Shown here: piece after piece, positions 1-12,053 of the stretch
Numbering within the stretch: position 1 is the first letter of the stretch
Layout: the number at the start of each line of letters is the position of its first letter
Source: Temnopleurus reevesii
Lineage: Eukaryota; Echinodermata; Echinoidea; Temnopleuroida; Temnopleuridae
Assembly: GCA_036244855.1 (NCBI GenBank)
Contig: BQKZ01000250.1
Span: 57,654 to 121,653, forward strand
DNA length: 64,000 bases
Reading direction: 5' to 3'
The notes under the pieces: model-generated
What the model was told of the DNA's origin: nothing
Databases searched by the model: none
What the model saw: only the letters and a program-made list of their open reading frames with translations
Made by a program: the position numbers and the translations under genes

Positions 1-814
1 AGGCTCAAAAGCATCTTCCTCCATACCCTGTTGTAGCTCGATCTGATATGTCTGCAGATGGATTGGTGAATACCGGAGACTTCCCCACAAGAAATAATTT
101 TTGCCAGAGAATTTTGCGACGAAACACAAAATTTGTTGATTTATGTGTATGAATTATTGTGCGCGTATGTGGGCGTCTTTGTGTGCAGTTTGTGGGTCTG
201 TTTGTTTGTGGTTTACTTTGAGTGTGTGTGTGTGTATGTGTGTGTGTGTGTGTGTGCGTGTGTGTGCGTGTGTGCGTGTGTGTGTGTGTGTGCAATTGCA
301 AATGCTTGTTTGAGCTTGCCCTTATCTGTCCAACTGCCGCACGACCAAAGGTTGTTTTTGTCTTCACCTAGCCACTTGGCGCAAGTGACATTTTGTTCCT
401 CAAGAACAATCGTCTCTTGTTCAGTCATGCATGCAATAATGTACATAAAAATGATACCAAAATGTTCTTTGGAAAGTGCTCTTTCAGGACATACCATCAA
501 ATTCAGGATGATAATTTTAGATTCCGAACAGGACAGCTTCAAAGTTGGAGGACATTTTTTTTAACTCACCCTGTATACTTGGGCTTTAATTGGCATGCTT
601 GCTGTTCATTGTTCTAGACTTTCTTTAAATCAGGGTTCTTTCAACCTGTCGATTGCAAATCACTCTTTCCTTTTCATTGTAACAGGTGTACTGTACAGTA
701 GCCTACACAATTTGCAAGAACGTCTTCAGTTTATCTATATAGGAAGAGAGGAGGCGACTCTCTCCTTTGCTCTGTCATTTGCACATTATTAGGTATACAC
801 CCATTTGAAATCTC
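1..814. other. No gene seen apart from the GT microsatellite
   Basis: The short open frames are products of the GT repeat or have no recognisable similarity. No splice-bounded exon was recognised. Confidence 0.6.
221..292 (+). repeat. (GT)n microsatellite
   Basis: About 72 bases of alternating GT with occasional A and C interruptions. It explains the Thr/His-rich and Val/Cys-rich open frames on the two strands here. Confidence 0.97.
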
Positions 815-1094
815 CGCTCTTCATCAGACACACATAAACTTGTTATACCAAAGTATAGACTCAAAACAGCTGAAAAGCGCTTCTCAGTAGCTGCTCCAAA
901 ACTCTGAAACAGTATCCCTCTTGCAATACGGGCAACTTCAAATTCCGCTACGTTTAAAAAACATCTTAAGACTTACCTTTTCCCACTGTAATCAAATTGT
1001 TTTGATTTTTTGTTCTGTTAAATTTTAAAGTGCTGTGGTACTCTCTGTTTTTAGCGCTATAGAAATAATTCTATATTATTGTATGATGATAATA
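815..1094 (+). pseudogene. 3' end of a decayed CR1/L2-like LINE
   Basis: The frame from 815 encodes RSSSDTHKLVIPKYRLKTAE directly followed by KRFSVAAPKL, then a TGA where the family has the Trp of the WNSLP block, and continues NSIPLAIRATSNSATFKKHL before stopping at 989. The FSVAAPKLWNSLP-LxIR-x-FKK-LK block is the typical end of CR1/L2 ORF2. The sequence after it, with AGCGCTATAGAAAT and an AT-rich tail to about 1094, matches the usual L2-like 3' end layout. One Trp-to-stop change is the only lesion visible in this short remnant. Upstream ORF2 sequence is absent, so it is a 5'-truncated copy. Confidence 0.85.
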
Positions 1095-3902
1095 AGGGAT
1101 GCATATAAAGCCTCACATCCCCTAAAGAACTAAACAAAGTGATCAAGAACATGTATGTTTCCTTCTGAAATGTTCAAATCTTATTACGATGAGTAAATTT
1201 TATGGTAATGCTTTGAATTCTTAAGTAGAATATGAACTACATTTGAAACATGTATGGTAGAGCTTTGGTAAATGTGGTCAATCTGGATTATCCCAAATTC
1301 TCCTGTATTAATCCATAAAGCAGCTCAAGCAGCATTGATTTATAAGGCTTTAGGAATATTAGTCCATACAATATTACAAGTCGGGAATGAAGGGGAATTT
1401 ATTATACGATCTGCTGAGAGCAAATAAATGCAACACCATATTTGAGTTGAAATTAATCACTTTTTGAGATTATGATTATAGGAGTTAAACCGTGACTAAA
1501 TTGTATTGGTTTTGTCTCATTTCAAGATTTGATTCAAGGGAGCTGCCCATGGAAATTTAATTTTTCCTCTGATCGTTCAACTCTACCATTTTAGTTAAAT
1601 ATGAGGATTCAAGAGTTGAGCTACCTTTCTTACAACATTTTGGCATCTCTTTTAGCCCAAAGCTGTTTTGTCCATTTATGTTCTGTACATTGTGCTGTAC
1701 CATAAACTTGATAATTTGATTTGTCATGTGTACATAGCAGTTACTTTAAGTACGTTTGTGCACGCAAAGATATCTAACAATTAACTTCAGAGTAAATATT
1801 TTTTGCAGGCTTCTCATTGTAGATTTCAGTAATTCATGTTACTAAGGGCAGATTCACCATGAATTTCAAATTGGCCAATTAAAAAAAAGAATGTGTTTTG
1901 CTACAGTTGGTGTATGCATGTTCCAAATTTGTAATTTATGTTAATTTATAGCCTTACACATCCTTTCTTACAACTGAAATTCACTTCTCGAAAAGCTGAT
2001 AGAATAGAACTCCCTGCAAGAATCACCACTCTTTATAACATTTTTCCCTATCATGCTGTTATTATGTTAAATGTATACCTACAAGAATGTACATGTACAA
2101 ACTGTATGCATATTATCATACGTTACCTGTGACTATTATTTGATTAAATAGATAATATTACATTTATTTGACCATATTCAAGTAGATTTTACATTTATGC
2201 ATTTAGTTCCCAGTTACCCTATGTGACTTTATATTCCATATGCTAGCATTGTGGTGGATTGAGCTTTAGTGCAAATCCCTGGTTCTTTCGAATTTTGAAT
2301 TGTACAACAGTTCAAATATTTGTCATTGAAATTATTGCACCTCCGTTGTTTGCTTATCAGAAAAGTAGACTATGGCTTTAATCTGGGCCAAGTAGATTTC
2401 AGTGTTGAGATTGCTCGCTCCATATTACCGTTATTGGAATATAGTCATAATTTATATGTGATGAATTATTTCCTGTTTAATGTGTGATAGAGCATTTATG
2501 TGAAAGATTATCAATACACGAGCACAAACGTTCTCATTCTCCAAATTTGTTAAGTGTAATAGAAGTTGACAAGCATTATGAGCGGCTCTTATCAGCAAAG
2601 ATATCACAAACCTTTCAAAGTTTTATGGCTTAGGACACACAAAGATCAATACATGTAGTCTCTATCAAAATGGAGGAAGATGATTTTGTATGAAATGTTT
2701 AAAATCTAATTATAGAATAATGAGATGCATTTTTGTAAACATACCATGTACATTTTCCTATTTCGCTCTTTGTCAACACCCTTGTTATATTTTGTGACAT
2801 TTTTGTTTGATTCTTCAATTTTTACCATGATACACACAGAGATGCAGGGTCAATATCTCCCTTCCCTCCAGCTGAAAACTGTAATCCTTCAATACTTTTA
2901 TCCGATCTGTCTGTCATCTGTAATCTGATCTTTTTGGATTTACATCATCTTTCATTGAAAAGATATGTTTTACAAATAGCCATACTTTCCTCCCTTCTCT
3001 ATATAATACCCATGATCCTTGAATATAAAGTAAAGTAGATTTTCATTCACTTTAATCCGTTCAGCGTGGATTCGCACGTGTGGTTCCACTTCCTTTTTGG
3101 GCAATTAAAAGGACAATTCGAGTAAAGATGTACACCCTCTACTTTATGATGTAACCTTTATTATTATTCATATGTGTATGATCGAAAAGTCAGCAAAGAA
3201 TGCAAAAGTATGTATCTATATAATCCATTACTATCAAAATACCTATGAAAATAAATGTACTAACTTTAATGAATTCTAGATCTCTTCATGAAAAAAGCCC
3301 AAAATTTGCATCAAAGCTAGAATGTACAAGTAGTCATATGTAAAATATATGTCAGTGCTGTTTTGTTTAATATTTTCATCTGTAATCGTACCTGTGTGAA
3401 AAGCAGTACATTGTTGTATATTAAACAATTGTTTTATCATTTTTGTTAATCAGCCTAAGCTGTATTGCAAGAAAGTTTTGTAATGATTTAAGATAATATA
3501 CATGTACATATATGCGTACAAAGAATAATAAAATGTGCAGTTTTACTGAAGAGGGCAGCTCCTACAATGTATTTGATTCTTCAGCCCACAATACTGGAGG
3601 AAATATATTTGGTAAAAGTCAGGTTTGTTTTTATTCGATCTGGACTTGGTTAGTGATGGTTGTGCCGATAGCCTAAGCTTATACAGAGAATGGATTTGAT
3701 AATTATCTCAGATGAGCTGTTTTAAGACACCATACTGCAAAGTACTTGCACTGCCAATTTCATGACAGCTGTCGGATAATTGATGAACCACATATTGGTA
3801 AAGTGAGTTAATGAGATTTTGTTTTGAAGCTTTTGTATTGTCCTTGTTTTTGAGCTTTATAAATCATCTCACCCTAGTTATAGTATGTACATGTATGCTC
3901 TG
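1095..3902. other. AT-rich sequence with no gene seen
   Basis: No protein, RNA or clear repeat structure could be supported. Frames are short and lack family motifs. Confidence 0.6.
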
Positions 3903-4092
3903 CAGAGATGCCAACTGTTCCAGAATGTTTTTGATGTATGTTCATAAGAATTTAAAGACTTCTTTACAAGTGAATGGCATAGAGAATGGTTATTATTGTG
4001 ACGTTTTATGTCAGATTTGTTCAGTTGTTTCGTTACTCGCTATTTAATTTTAACCTCACTGAATGCATATTCTGGAATAGCTGGCATCTTTG
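3903..4092. mobile_element. Foldback element, CAGAG-family copy 1
   Basis: The left end CAGAGATGCCAACTGTTCCA pairs with the right end, whose reverse complement is CAAAGATGCCAGCTATTCCA. The same terminal words occur at 7843-8021, 24553-24971 and 42993-43397. The interior resembles the right half of the 24.6-kb copy. The CAGRG start is hAT-like. No clear 8-base target duplication is seen. Confidence 0.6.
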
Positions 4093-6064
4093 GTTGTATG
4101 AATGGAGAACTGTCATGCTCTCTTCTTTCTATTCTTCAAAATTAAAAAAAGGAATTTTTTGAGGGGATAGAATTAATTGAGGTTGAAGTTCTCTATCAAC
4201 TTCTGAATGGCTGTAATAAAAAAATGATATTTTTTTACTTCATTAATCAAAAATTAATGTAGATAAAAATCAATGAGATATTTCCATGGAAGTGAAATTA
4301 ACATGGATCGGTGCATCTTCCATTTTCTGAAATACAAATGTACGGTTGTATTTTTACTTCTCTTCTAAAAACATTTCATCCATTTGTATGCTTGGCAGCT
4401 GTGCTAATGCAAGATTGATAATGGTACTTTGCAGGCTAATGAATATCACATGGAATGGACATAGGAACGTGACAATTTGTGAATCGTTGTCGGTGGCGGA
4501 GGAATGAAAATGCACAATTTTTTATAGTATTCCCAGTTGAAAATCTTGAATTGAAAGTGCTGTTGCATTTGTAAGAATCGATGCCATTATATGCTCTCTA
4601 TGGATTTTTCTTGTTGTCCAGATGAATCTATGATGTAAAAGGGTTTCAACAATAATTAACACAACATTTTGGTTAATAAAATTAATATCCCTGGGAATCA
4701 ACATTCTTGCATCACCATTATGATAATAAGGCTTCACCAGGTGAAAGCAGTAACCAAATTTTGAGTTATATTGTATGAATTTTATCAGTTGGTGAAATAC
4801 TTTTGTTAGAATTATTCTGTATATTATAACTACAATATAGACTATTGGCATGTACATTGCTGTTAATTTTTAAACAGACAAATGCATAATTTTGCTTACG
4901 GAGTAACATTTGGCCTGCCAACAATTGACATAATTTAGATATTGTTCATTCTGAAAAATCTATTTTTAGGTGAAAAGGTAGGAAATGAAAAGATTCTTTA
5001 TTCTTTATTATGTGCATCAAAACTTTGAGTAGCTAAAGCACATAGTTTGTCTTCTTGTATTAAAGTATCAATATATGTTTTAAGTATAGAGATCATGCTG
5101 ACAAATCGGCTTTAACCTATGTATTGTATGTATCACATCAAATCTAAATCTAAAGGTGCTTCAATACAGAGATTGTAACAAGACAAGATAGGTTTCAGTG
5201 GTATGTTATTGAAGCACTTACTGTGGCTTTATATCTCCCTTTGAATGCCTGTGAAGTCAACTTATAAATAGGTTACAATTTATTCTCAACAATAGATCCT
5301 AATTATTAGTGTATTTTTAAGAGATAAGTGCTAAACTCCTGGTGCAATGGTGCATGGTAATTATATTGACATGTTTGTATGCAATCAAATAAAATTACAG
5401 TCTTCTCCTTCTTCTTTTTATTGGTCCCCAAAGATCCTGGAATGGTGTAACGATGTGTCAATAGATAATATGCAAAACACAGCTCTGACATTTTTGGATG
5501 GGTGGTCCGGTTTTGAGATCTGAATTTATCTTGCAGAAATGCAGTTTTCTGTTTTTCTTCTTCCTCCCTTTTTGGTTAAATGTATAGATAAATGTATAGA
5601 TCTGTTAAAATGGTACCCATGTAACCTTTGTCTTCCTAGCATTTATCACATTTCAGAATGTTTAATTTTTTGTTGAAAGAAACAGAGACTACATTACTGG
5701 ATCAATATGCCAGTTTACCATGGTCACTACAGTCTACCGGCAGTGCTTTTTGATAACAATGGATAATGAGCATGATTGCTCCATTTTATCTCGGCCCTCT
5801 ACAGCTCACATGTAGTACAGTTACCACCTCGTCAAACGCAATATTTTCCTGTTATTTGACATACACCTATGAAATGAATCTATAATCGGCGAATGCGCAC
5901 TTTCATCAGAAGAATGTATTGGTGAATTGTTCTCTGATAATTTTCCTGTCGACTGATAAAAAAATTAGGTAATTTCTGTCTCTGTTAAGTGTATTTTAAA
6001 GCCATTAAGATTTATGAATTTTCGACCCTTCGGCAGTCTAATTTTTTAACATAAGATTTCTTTT
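4093..6064. other. AT-rich sequence with no gene seen
   Basis: Only short frames without similarity. No repeat or RNA feature could be supported. Confidence 0.55.
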
Positions 6065-6487
6065 CGTGATCCTGACCCGTGCAAAAACTGAATTTTATTT
6101 TTGTCTTCAAATTTCAAAGAAGGATGAGTGTGGAAGATAAACAATCAAGAAAAAAGTTAGAGTCGCGAGGGTTTAAAGTGATTTTGAAGGGTTGGAAGTA
6201 TGACATTTTACCAGGAGTTCACCCGAAATTCCGTGTGTTTCGATGGTAAAACACTTATGGGTCTACCATAGGAGACGGCGCGCGCTCTCCACCGCCTCCT
6301 ATGGTAGACCCATAAGAGTCTATGAAGCTCGTGCGTTCGCGATTGCTTGGAACCGGATGACGTCATCACCCGGGCGATACGATTTCTGTAGTCAAATCGC
6401 GGCATTAGCCAATCAGAGCGCCGATATCAAAATGAGGTGAGGCGATCTCTGACTTGTCGACAAAATTCCGTGATCCTGACCCGTGCA
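6065..6487. repeat. Pair of 19-bp direct repeats bracketing a GC-rich hairpin block
   Basis: CGTGATCCTGACCCGTGCA occurs exactly at 6065-6083 and 6469-6487. Between them the sequence is markedly richer in GC and CpG than its surroundings and contains the hairpin at 6254-6316. This is possibly one decayed transposable unit. No coding potential is evident. Confidence 0.6.
6254..6316. repeat. Perfect 21-bp inverted repeat (hairpin)
   Basis: CTTATGGGTCTACCATAGGA(G) at 6254-6274 is exactly complementary to 6296-6316. The 21-base loop is GC-rich and contains GGCGCGCGC. Confidence 0.9.
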
Positions 6488-7842
6488 TAATATGAAATTA
6501 CAAATCTTCTTCACATATCGACACTCTATTAGTTGCAGGTATTTTTCGAATCAAAAATGGTGAGAGTCAAGTGAGAAATTAGGGGATTTATCGTCCCTGA
6601 ATATTTTAGTTCGTTTCTGTTTTGAAGTGAATAATGTTATGCCATAAAGGATGAATTTATATCACTTTATCATAAAAAAAAATCAAATCCAGAGAAAGAT
6701 TGGACTTTCAACTGCTAGAAAATGTACATGTAATACAAAGGTTTTATATATATGCGACGGAGTAATAAGGGATCGAACACGAGGGTGCATTGCCTAATTA
6801 GCTATTCATGGTCGTCTGTTTCGTGAATACGTGTCTTTTAAATGGATGCGAATTGGCGAGTGTTGCGGGTTGATTGACTAATACATTTTCAAACAGATTC
6901 AAATTCATGCACATTTCTTGCCAACGCCCATAGTAGCATGGTATTCCTATTATTATTATCATTATTTATTCAGCCATCAAAAAGTTTGCAATAGTAAAAA
7001 TGACATACTTTTTGGTCGTCAAGAACAATCATTGTGTATAAAGAACGCATAAAATTTGCATATTTTAGTAAACCTGCCTATTCAAAAGAGCCAGATGGCT
7101 GGAAGGTAATTCAGTATCATATTTGGTTTGATCCATTTACAAGTAGGTGTTAATGTTCCAAAGTCTATATCATTACAAGGCACTTCATGTTAGCTTTATA
7201 CATTCTAAAGTATGTTTGATTTGTATGATGTGTACAGTAGTCATTGCGTGGACCCTGGGAAAACATTGATTTCCTAAACGGTTCTTTCTTACCCCTTTGT
7301 TATGATGATGTTGATGATGATGGCCTCTTGTACAGCGCAGGTTTCTGCCTCAGCTGTCATTTAGAGAAGTACACATAGCCCCTGTTCTCGATATGCGTGT
7401 TTACTAATAAATGCAAATTTCATGCAATCTCTTTACACAATGGGTGTTCCTGTCAACCGAAAGCTTACATAAAGCTCGCCCAACATAGCAGCAGTTGATG
7501 TATGCAAACTGGTTTCCAAGTATTGTAGTTCAATTGTTTCTAACCTGATCGAGGAATACCACGTACACTATGTTTGTTGGCAAGAAACATGCATTAAGTT
7601 GAATGTATATTGTAAAGAGGTCTATTTCAAATAAAGTGAAGGTGGATCAGAGTTCCTTAGCATTCAAATCCATCAATTGTTTTTTGAAGAAATCTTAGCA
7701 CAAATATATTCTTGCACTCAAATAAAAGCCCTCTTGTCATGAGAATTCTCGTCATTTGTTCATATTTTCTCCAAACTTTGTTGAAAAGATATAAGTCTGG
7801 CTGTACATGTATGTAAGGGGATGTTCCATGTTTGAATGCCGT
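6488..7842. other. No gene seen; minor ATT-rich microsatellite
   Basis: A short (ATT)n-like stretch lies at about 6948-6970. No other structure was supported. Confidence 0.55.
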
Positions 7843-8021
7843 CAGAGCTGCCATCTTGTAGAATTCTAAAAATCAAAATTTGACACATACAGGACAAAAT
7901 CAAAGTCCTTGAGATGCAGTGTTGAAAGTGCATGGAAGCGTGGAATAGGATTTTTTCTGAAAATAAGATTGTAAAATTGGTAAAATAATAGGATTTTATC
8001 AATATGAAGTTGGCAGCTCTG
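7843..8021. mobile_element. Foldback element, CAGAG-family copy 2 (179 bp)
   Basis: The ends are CAGAGCTGCCATCTTG and, on the other strand, CAGAGCTGCCAACTTC. The arms remain similar inward with AT-rich sequence. CGT flanks both sides, which could be a short target duplication or chance. Confidence 0.65.
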
Positions 8022-8679
8022 CGTATTAAAGCATGTAGAATTTTGTGGTGTGGAGAGCACCCTAGCTACAATGTAGAATCAAAGAATATTGGAAGGATTG
8101 AAAAACACACAAACACCATTTGAGTTCACTGCAAACCAAAGCAGGAGAAAGTTAAAATGCAAAATGTTTTCATAGTAATGTAGACCTAAACTTTGTCACT
8201 TCAACGTTTTAGAAGAGAGTAGAAATTCATACTAGAGCTGTGCATTGCCTATGACTCTTGGAATACATATATAGATTTAGATCATAAATGGAAGTGCCCG
8301 GATTACAGGAAACCTCTATTTTTATCACGAGTGTGACAGAGTCGGCACTTGGGGAAGGACTTCGTTACCATGTACTTCTGTTGCGCCTCCTTGGTGTAAA
8401 TAAAAACATGTCACACTTCTCATCATAACTGACTCACAATTCTGAACTGTGCAATATGTGGTTGTATACGATACTTGGCTAGCAAGTGCACGTGGTTAGG
8501 TTAGTCAAAATCGCTGGAGTTTATTTGAGCCGAAGAGCAAGGCAAAGTTTTGTAAAGGAGGCATTCATATGCATAATATTGGAGAAATTAGTTGCATGCA
8601 TGGTTTTGGTTATGGAAGCCTCTAAGTATGGTTAACAACAGGCCATGTGTGGGTTGAGATTTGCGACTAGTTCATGAAA

Positions 8680-8783
8680 TTTGTGACCCAAGATGCGAAA
8701 TATATGACCCAGGACGTTCAGTTCAAGACTTTTGTCACAAAATTTGCATCCTGGGTCATGAACATTGCATTGTGGGTCACAAC
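8680..8783. repeat. Imperfect inverted repeat built of GACCCA words
   Basis: The left arm 8680-8714 contains GTGACCCA and then ATGACCCAGGA 23 bases later. The right arm 8748-8783 is the inverse (TCCTGGGTCAT then TGGGTCAC). Cys- and His-rich frames on both strands come from these repeated words. Confidence 0.7.
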
Positions 8784-8919
8784 TTTGTACCAGATCACAA
8801 ATGTCACATCCCACATCGCAAACTTTACGACGCACATGGATGTTGTTGAACATGCTTTAAGATCTAGTCTGCCTGTACAGAACACTGGCTTTTGGTGTGT
8901 ACATATGCAGATCAAGATA

Positions 8920-9098
8920 CAGTCTAACCTCGATATAACGAGGTCATTGGGACCAGAGAAAATTACCTCTTCATATTGAATACTTATATCATAGCCAAAA
9001 TACAATGAAATACAAAGAGATGGGACCAGGAAAATTACCTTGTTCTAACGAGAGCTTATTACATGTATATCAGAGCTCTTTATAACGAGGTTTGACTG
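8920..9098. mobile_element. Tc1/mariner-like MITE, 179 bp, TA target site
   Basis: The element starts CAGTCTAACCTCGATATAAC and ends with the inverse of CAGTCAAACCTCGTTATAAA. TA flanks both sides (8918-8919, 9099-9100). Short CAGT termini with TA duplication are typical of Tc1/mariner/pogo elements. There is no transposase frame. A related 114-bp copy is at 12752-12865. Confidence 0.85.
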
Positions 9099-9538
9099 TA
9101 CAGAGTCTGCAATCTTTGACTAAACGACACACTGTATTACTTCTTCCTCGGAGCAGGAATACTAGTCATGCATACAGATTCTGTATTAAGCACTTGAGAA
9201 CTTGGAAACAAGAGTCTGTGCTTCCAGACTACTTTAGAGCCACGATAATGAATTTGATTGCCCTGATGATGCTCCAGATAATATCAATTACCAGTTTGAT
9301 ACACGCATTTGCCCTCATTATGTTTTCCATGAATAGTTTATGAATTTCAAATTTACCACCCTCTGTGCTCCAGAACTTCAGAGACAGTTTAATCTGCCCC
9401 AATTCTCTTTGAAAGCGCAAATGACATATAGGGCACACCTTGCCCAAGTCATTTAGAGCCATAAGGGCTGTCAGTATTGTTTGAGTACCTGAACTAATTA
9501 CCATGTTGCCCCAAACATTTTCAAAATTTATTACATTC

Positions 9539-11165
9539 GTTTATTTTGTCCTTGTATTTTTTTAATGAATTGTTAGCATCTGAAACAGGGTGGCTAGCCC
9601 CAAGTGGCAATAATGTTGGGTGTCAATTGCATTATTTTCACATTGATGTCCAAAATTGCATATCAACATGGCTTTATTTGTACAAGCTTATTGGTGTTTG
9701 AATCCACAACATGCTACTGTCTTTTGATCTTAGGGTCTCCCGACATACACATATATTCTGCCGATGATAGAGTAACTTTGGGGATGGATCTGCAGTTGTT
9801 CATTTGTACAAGATCCCTGGGCCATTTTTACAGAATTATATGACTTTGAAACATTTTGAGGGTTATAAAAGGCAGATTGTGGCCTGGGCATATTCGGAGA
9901 AGGGATGATCATTATCCGTATTTATTGTATTTGTTTATTTTGTCCTAGTTATTTTTATGAATAGTTAATGTAGCATCTGAAACAAGGTAGCTAGCCCCAA
10001 GTGGCAATAATGTTGGGTGTCAAAATTTTGCATTATTTTCACATTCATGTCCGAAATTGCATATCAACATGGCGTTATTTTTGCAAGCTTACCCAGGTTT
10101 GAATTGACAACATACTGCAGTCTTTTGATGTTGGGGTCTCCCGACATAGATGAATAGTCTGTGGAAATGAAAGAGTAACTTGGGGACTGATCTGTGGATA
10201 TTAATTTATACAAGATTACTTGGCACAGATACTACAGAAATGGCTTTTGAACATTTTGAGGCCTATCAAAGACAGATTGTGGCCTGGAAATATTCGGAGA
10301 AGGGATGATAGAATATTCAAAAGCTGGGATGGTCATTTTCCATATTTATGGTATTTGTTTATTTTGTCCTAGTATTTTTTTATGAATCGTTAGCATCTGA
10401 AACAAGGTACATGTAGCTAGCCCCAAGTGGTAATAATGTCGGGTGTCAATTGCATTATCTTCACATCCATGTACTAAATTGCATATCAACATGGCGTTAT
10501 TTTTGCAAGCTTACCAAAGTTTGAATTGACAACATACTGCAGTCTTTTGATGTTGGGGTCTCCCGACATAGATGAATAGTCTGTGGAAATGAAAGAGTAA
10601 CTTGGGGACTGATCTGTGGATATTAATTTATACAAGATTACTTGGCACAGATACTACAGAAATGGCTTTTGAACATTTTGAGGCCTATCAAAGACAGATT
10701 GTGGCCTGGAAATATTCGGAGAAGGGATGATAGAATATTCAAAAGCTGGGATGGTCATTATGGTATTTGTTTATTTTGTCCATGTATTTTTTCATGAATA
10801 GTTTGCATCTGAAACAAGGTAGGTCGCCCCAAGTGGCAATAATGTCGGGTGTCAATTGCACATTCATGTCCTAAATTGCATATCAACATGGCTTTATTTG
10901 TACAAGCTTACCAGTGTTTGAATCCACAACATGCTGCTGTCTTTTGATCTTAGGGTCTTCCGACATACACATATATTCTGCCGATGATAGAGTAACTTTG
11001 GGGATGGATCTGCAGTTGTTCATTTATACAAGATCCCTGGGCCATTTCCACAGAATTATATCGCTTTTGCACATTTTGAGGGTTAGCAAAGGCAGATTGT
11101 GGCCTGGGGATGTTGGGAGAAGGGATGATGATAGAATATTTTAAAGCTGGAGATGGGTCATTTGA
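9539..11165 (+). repeat. Four-copy ~410-bp tandem repeat with ABBA subtypes
   Basis: GTTTATTTTGTCC marks copy starts at about 9539, 9933, 10357 and 10769 (steps 394, 424, 412). Every copy holds TAGCATCTGAAACA or a close variant, CCCCAAGTGG(C/T)AATAATGT and CAGATTGTGGCCTGG. Copies 2 and 3 are almost identical over ~300 bases. Copies 1 and 4 resemble each other and differ from 2 and 3 in the same places. Confidence 0.92.
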
Positions 11166-11655
11166 TGAAGACAGTTCATCTAAAGAAGATATTAAGTTTG
11201 CAAGATCATCAATTGAGGAGAAAGAAGAGTAATTCTTCCTGCATTTTTATTACCCTAAATTCCAGTTTACTTCAAAATATTTTTTTTTAGCTCCCAGGGA
11301 TGTTTGTTATTTTAACCAAGGAATTATCAAATTATCAATTTTTCTGCAAAGGATGATAATTTTTTGTGTCCATCTAGACATTGTTGATGCTTGAATGGAG
11401 GTTGTTTATTTTGTCCTAGGCCTGTGTCTCTTCTGCTCACAGTGAGGCAGATCAGACTCTTGGGTCAGAGCATGTTGAAAGCAAAGAGGAACAAAATGCA
11501 AGTGAGTAATAATGATAGAGCTCACAGTATTCAGTGATAGCTCAACTTGACAAAGTATAAGTTCATTCATTAGATTCAATGAGGATGCTTTTGTCAAAAC
11601 GAATGAATGGCAATCATAATGACAGCGGTTAAGAAATGAATGAACCTCAACTGGT
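11166..11655. other. Spacer between two tandem arrays; no gene established
   Basis: A 23-codon acidic/Ser-rich frame ends at 11232 but has no start or splice context. The stretch 11388-11440 matches 24748-24808 (GCTTGAATGGAGGTTG, then TTATTTTGTCC), so it is a partial dispersed repeat. Confidence 0.5.
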
Positions 11656-12053
11656 AAATGATCCATATTTGTATGACGGATAGTATACTCATTGGCATCT
11701 CAGTTTAGTGAAGATGAAGAGCTACACAGATGTCTATACTCATCTTTCAAAGCCTGACCGGTCATGCTAAACCGCAATGAATGACAGTGTGATGTAGTTT
11801 TTTAAATAGTGCCAACGATTTTCGCGCCAGTGAAGTAGTACTGCTGTGCGATCTGGTAGTATTTGTAGCTTGTTGCATTAGGCCAGTTTAAAGGTAAAGA
11901 CCAGTAACAATTATTTTGAAAACTGGGAAATGATCCATATTTGTATGATGGATAGTATAGTCATTGGCGTCTCAGTTTAGTGAAGATGAAGAGCTACACA
12001 GATGTCTATACTCATCTTTCAAAGCCTGACCGGTCATGCTAAACCGCAATTAA

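Noticed and set aside
5..564. Thr/His- and Val/Cys-rich frames
   Set aside because: Shadows of the GT microsatellite.
6208..6440. Arg-rich 65-codon frames on both strands
   Set aside because: They span the perfect hairpin, so the two frames mirror each other. No independent evidence of coding.
8632..8853. Cys-rich small protein on either strand
   Set aside because: The Cys pattern arises from repeated GACCCA/TGGGTC words, present equally on both strands. There is no signal peptide or splice context.
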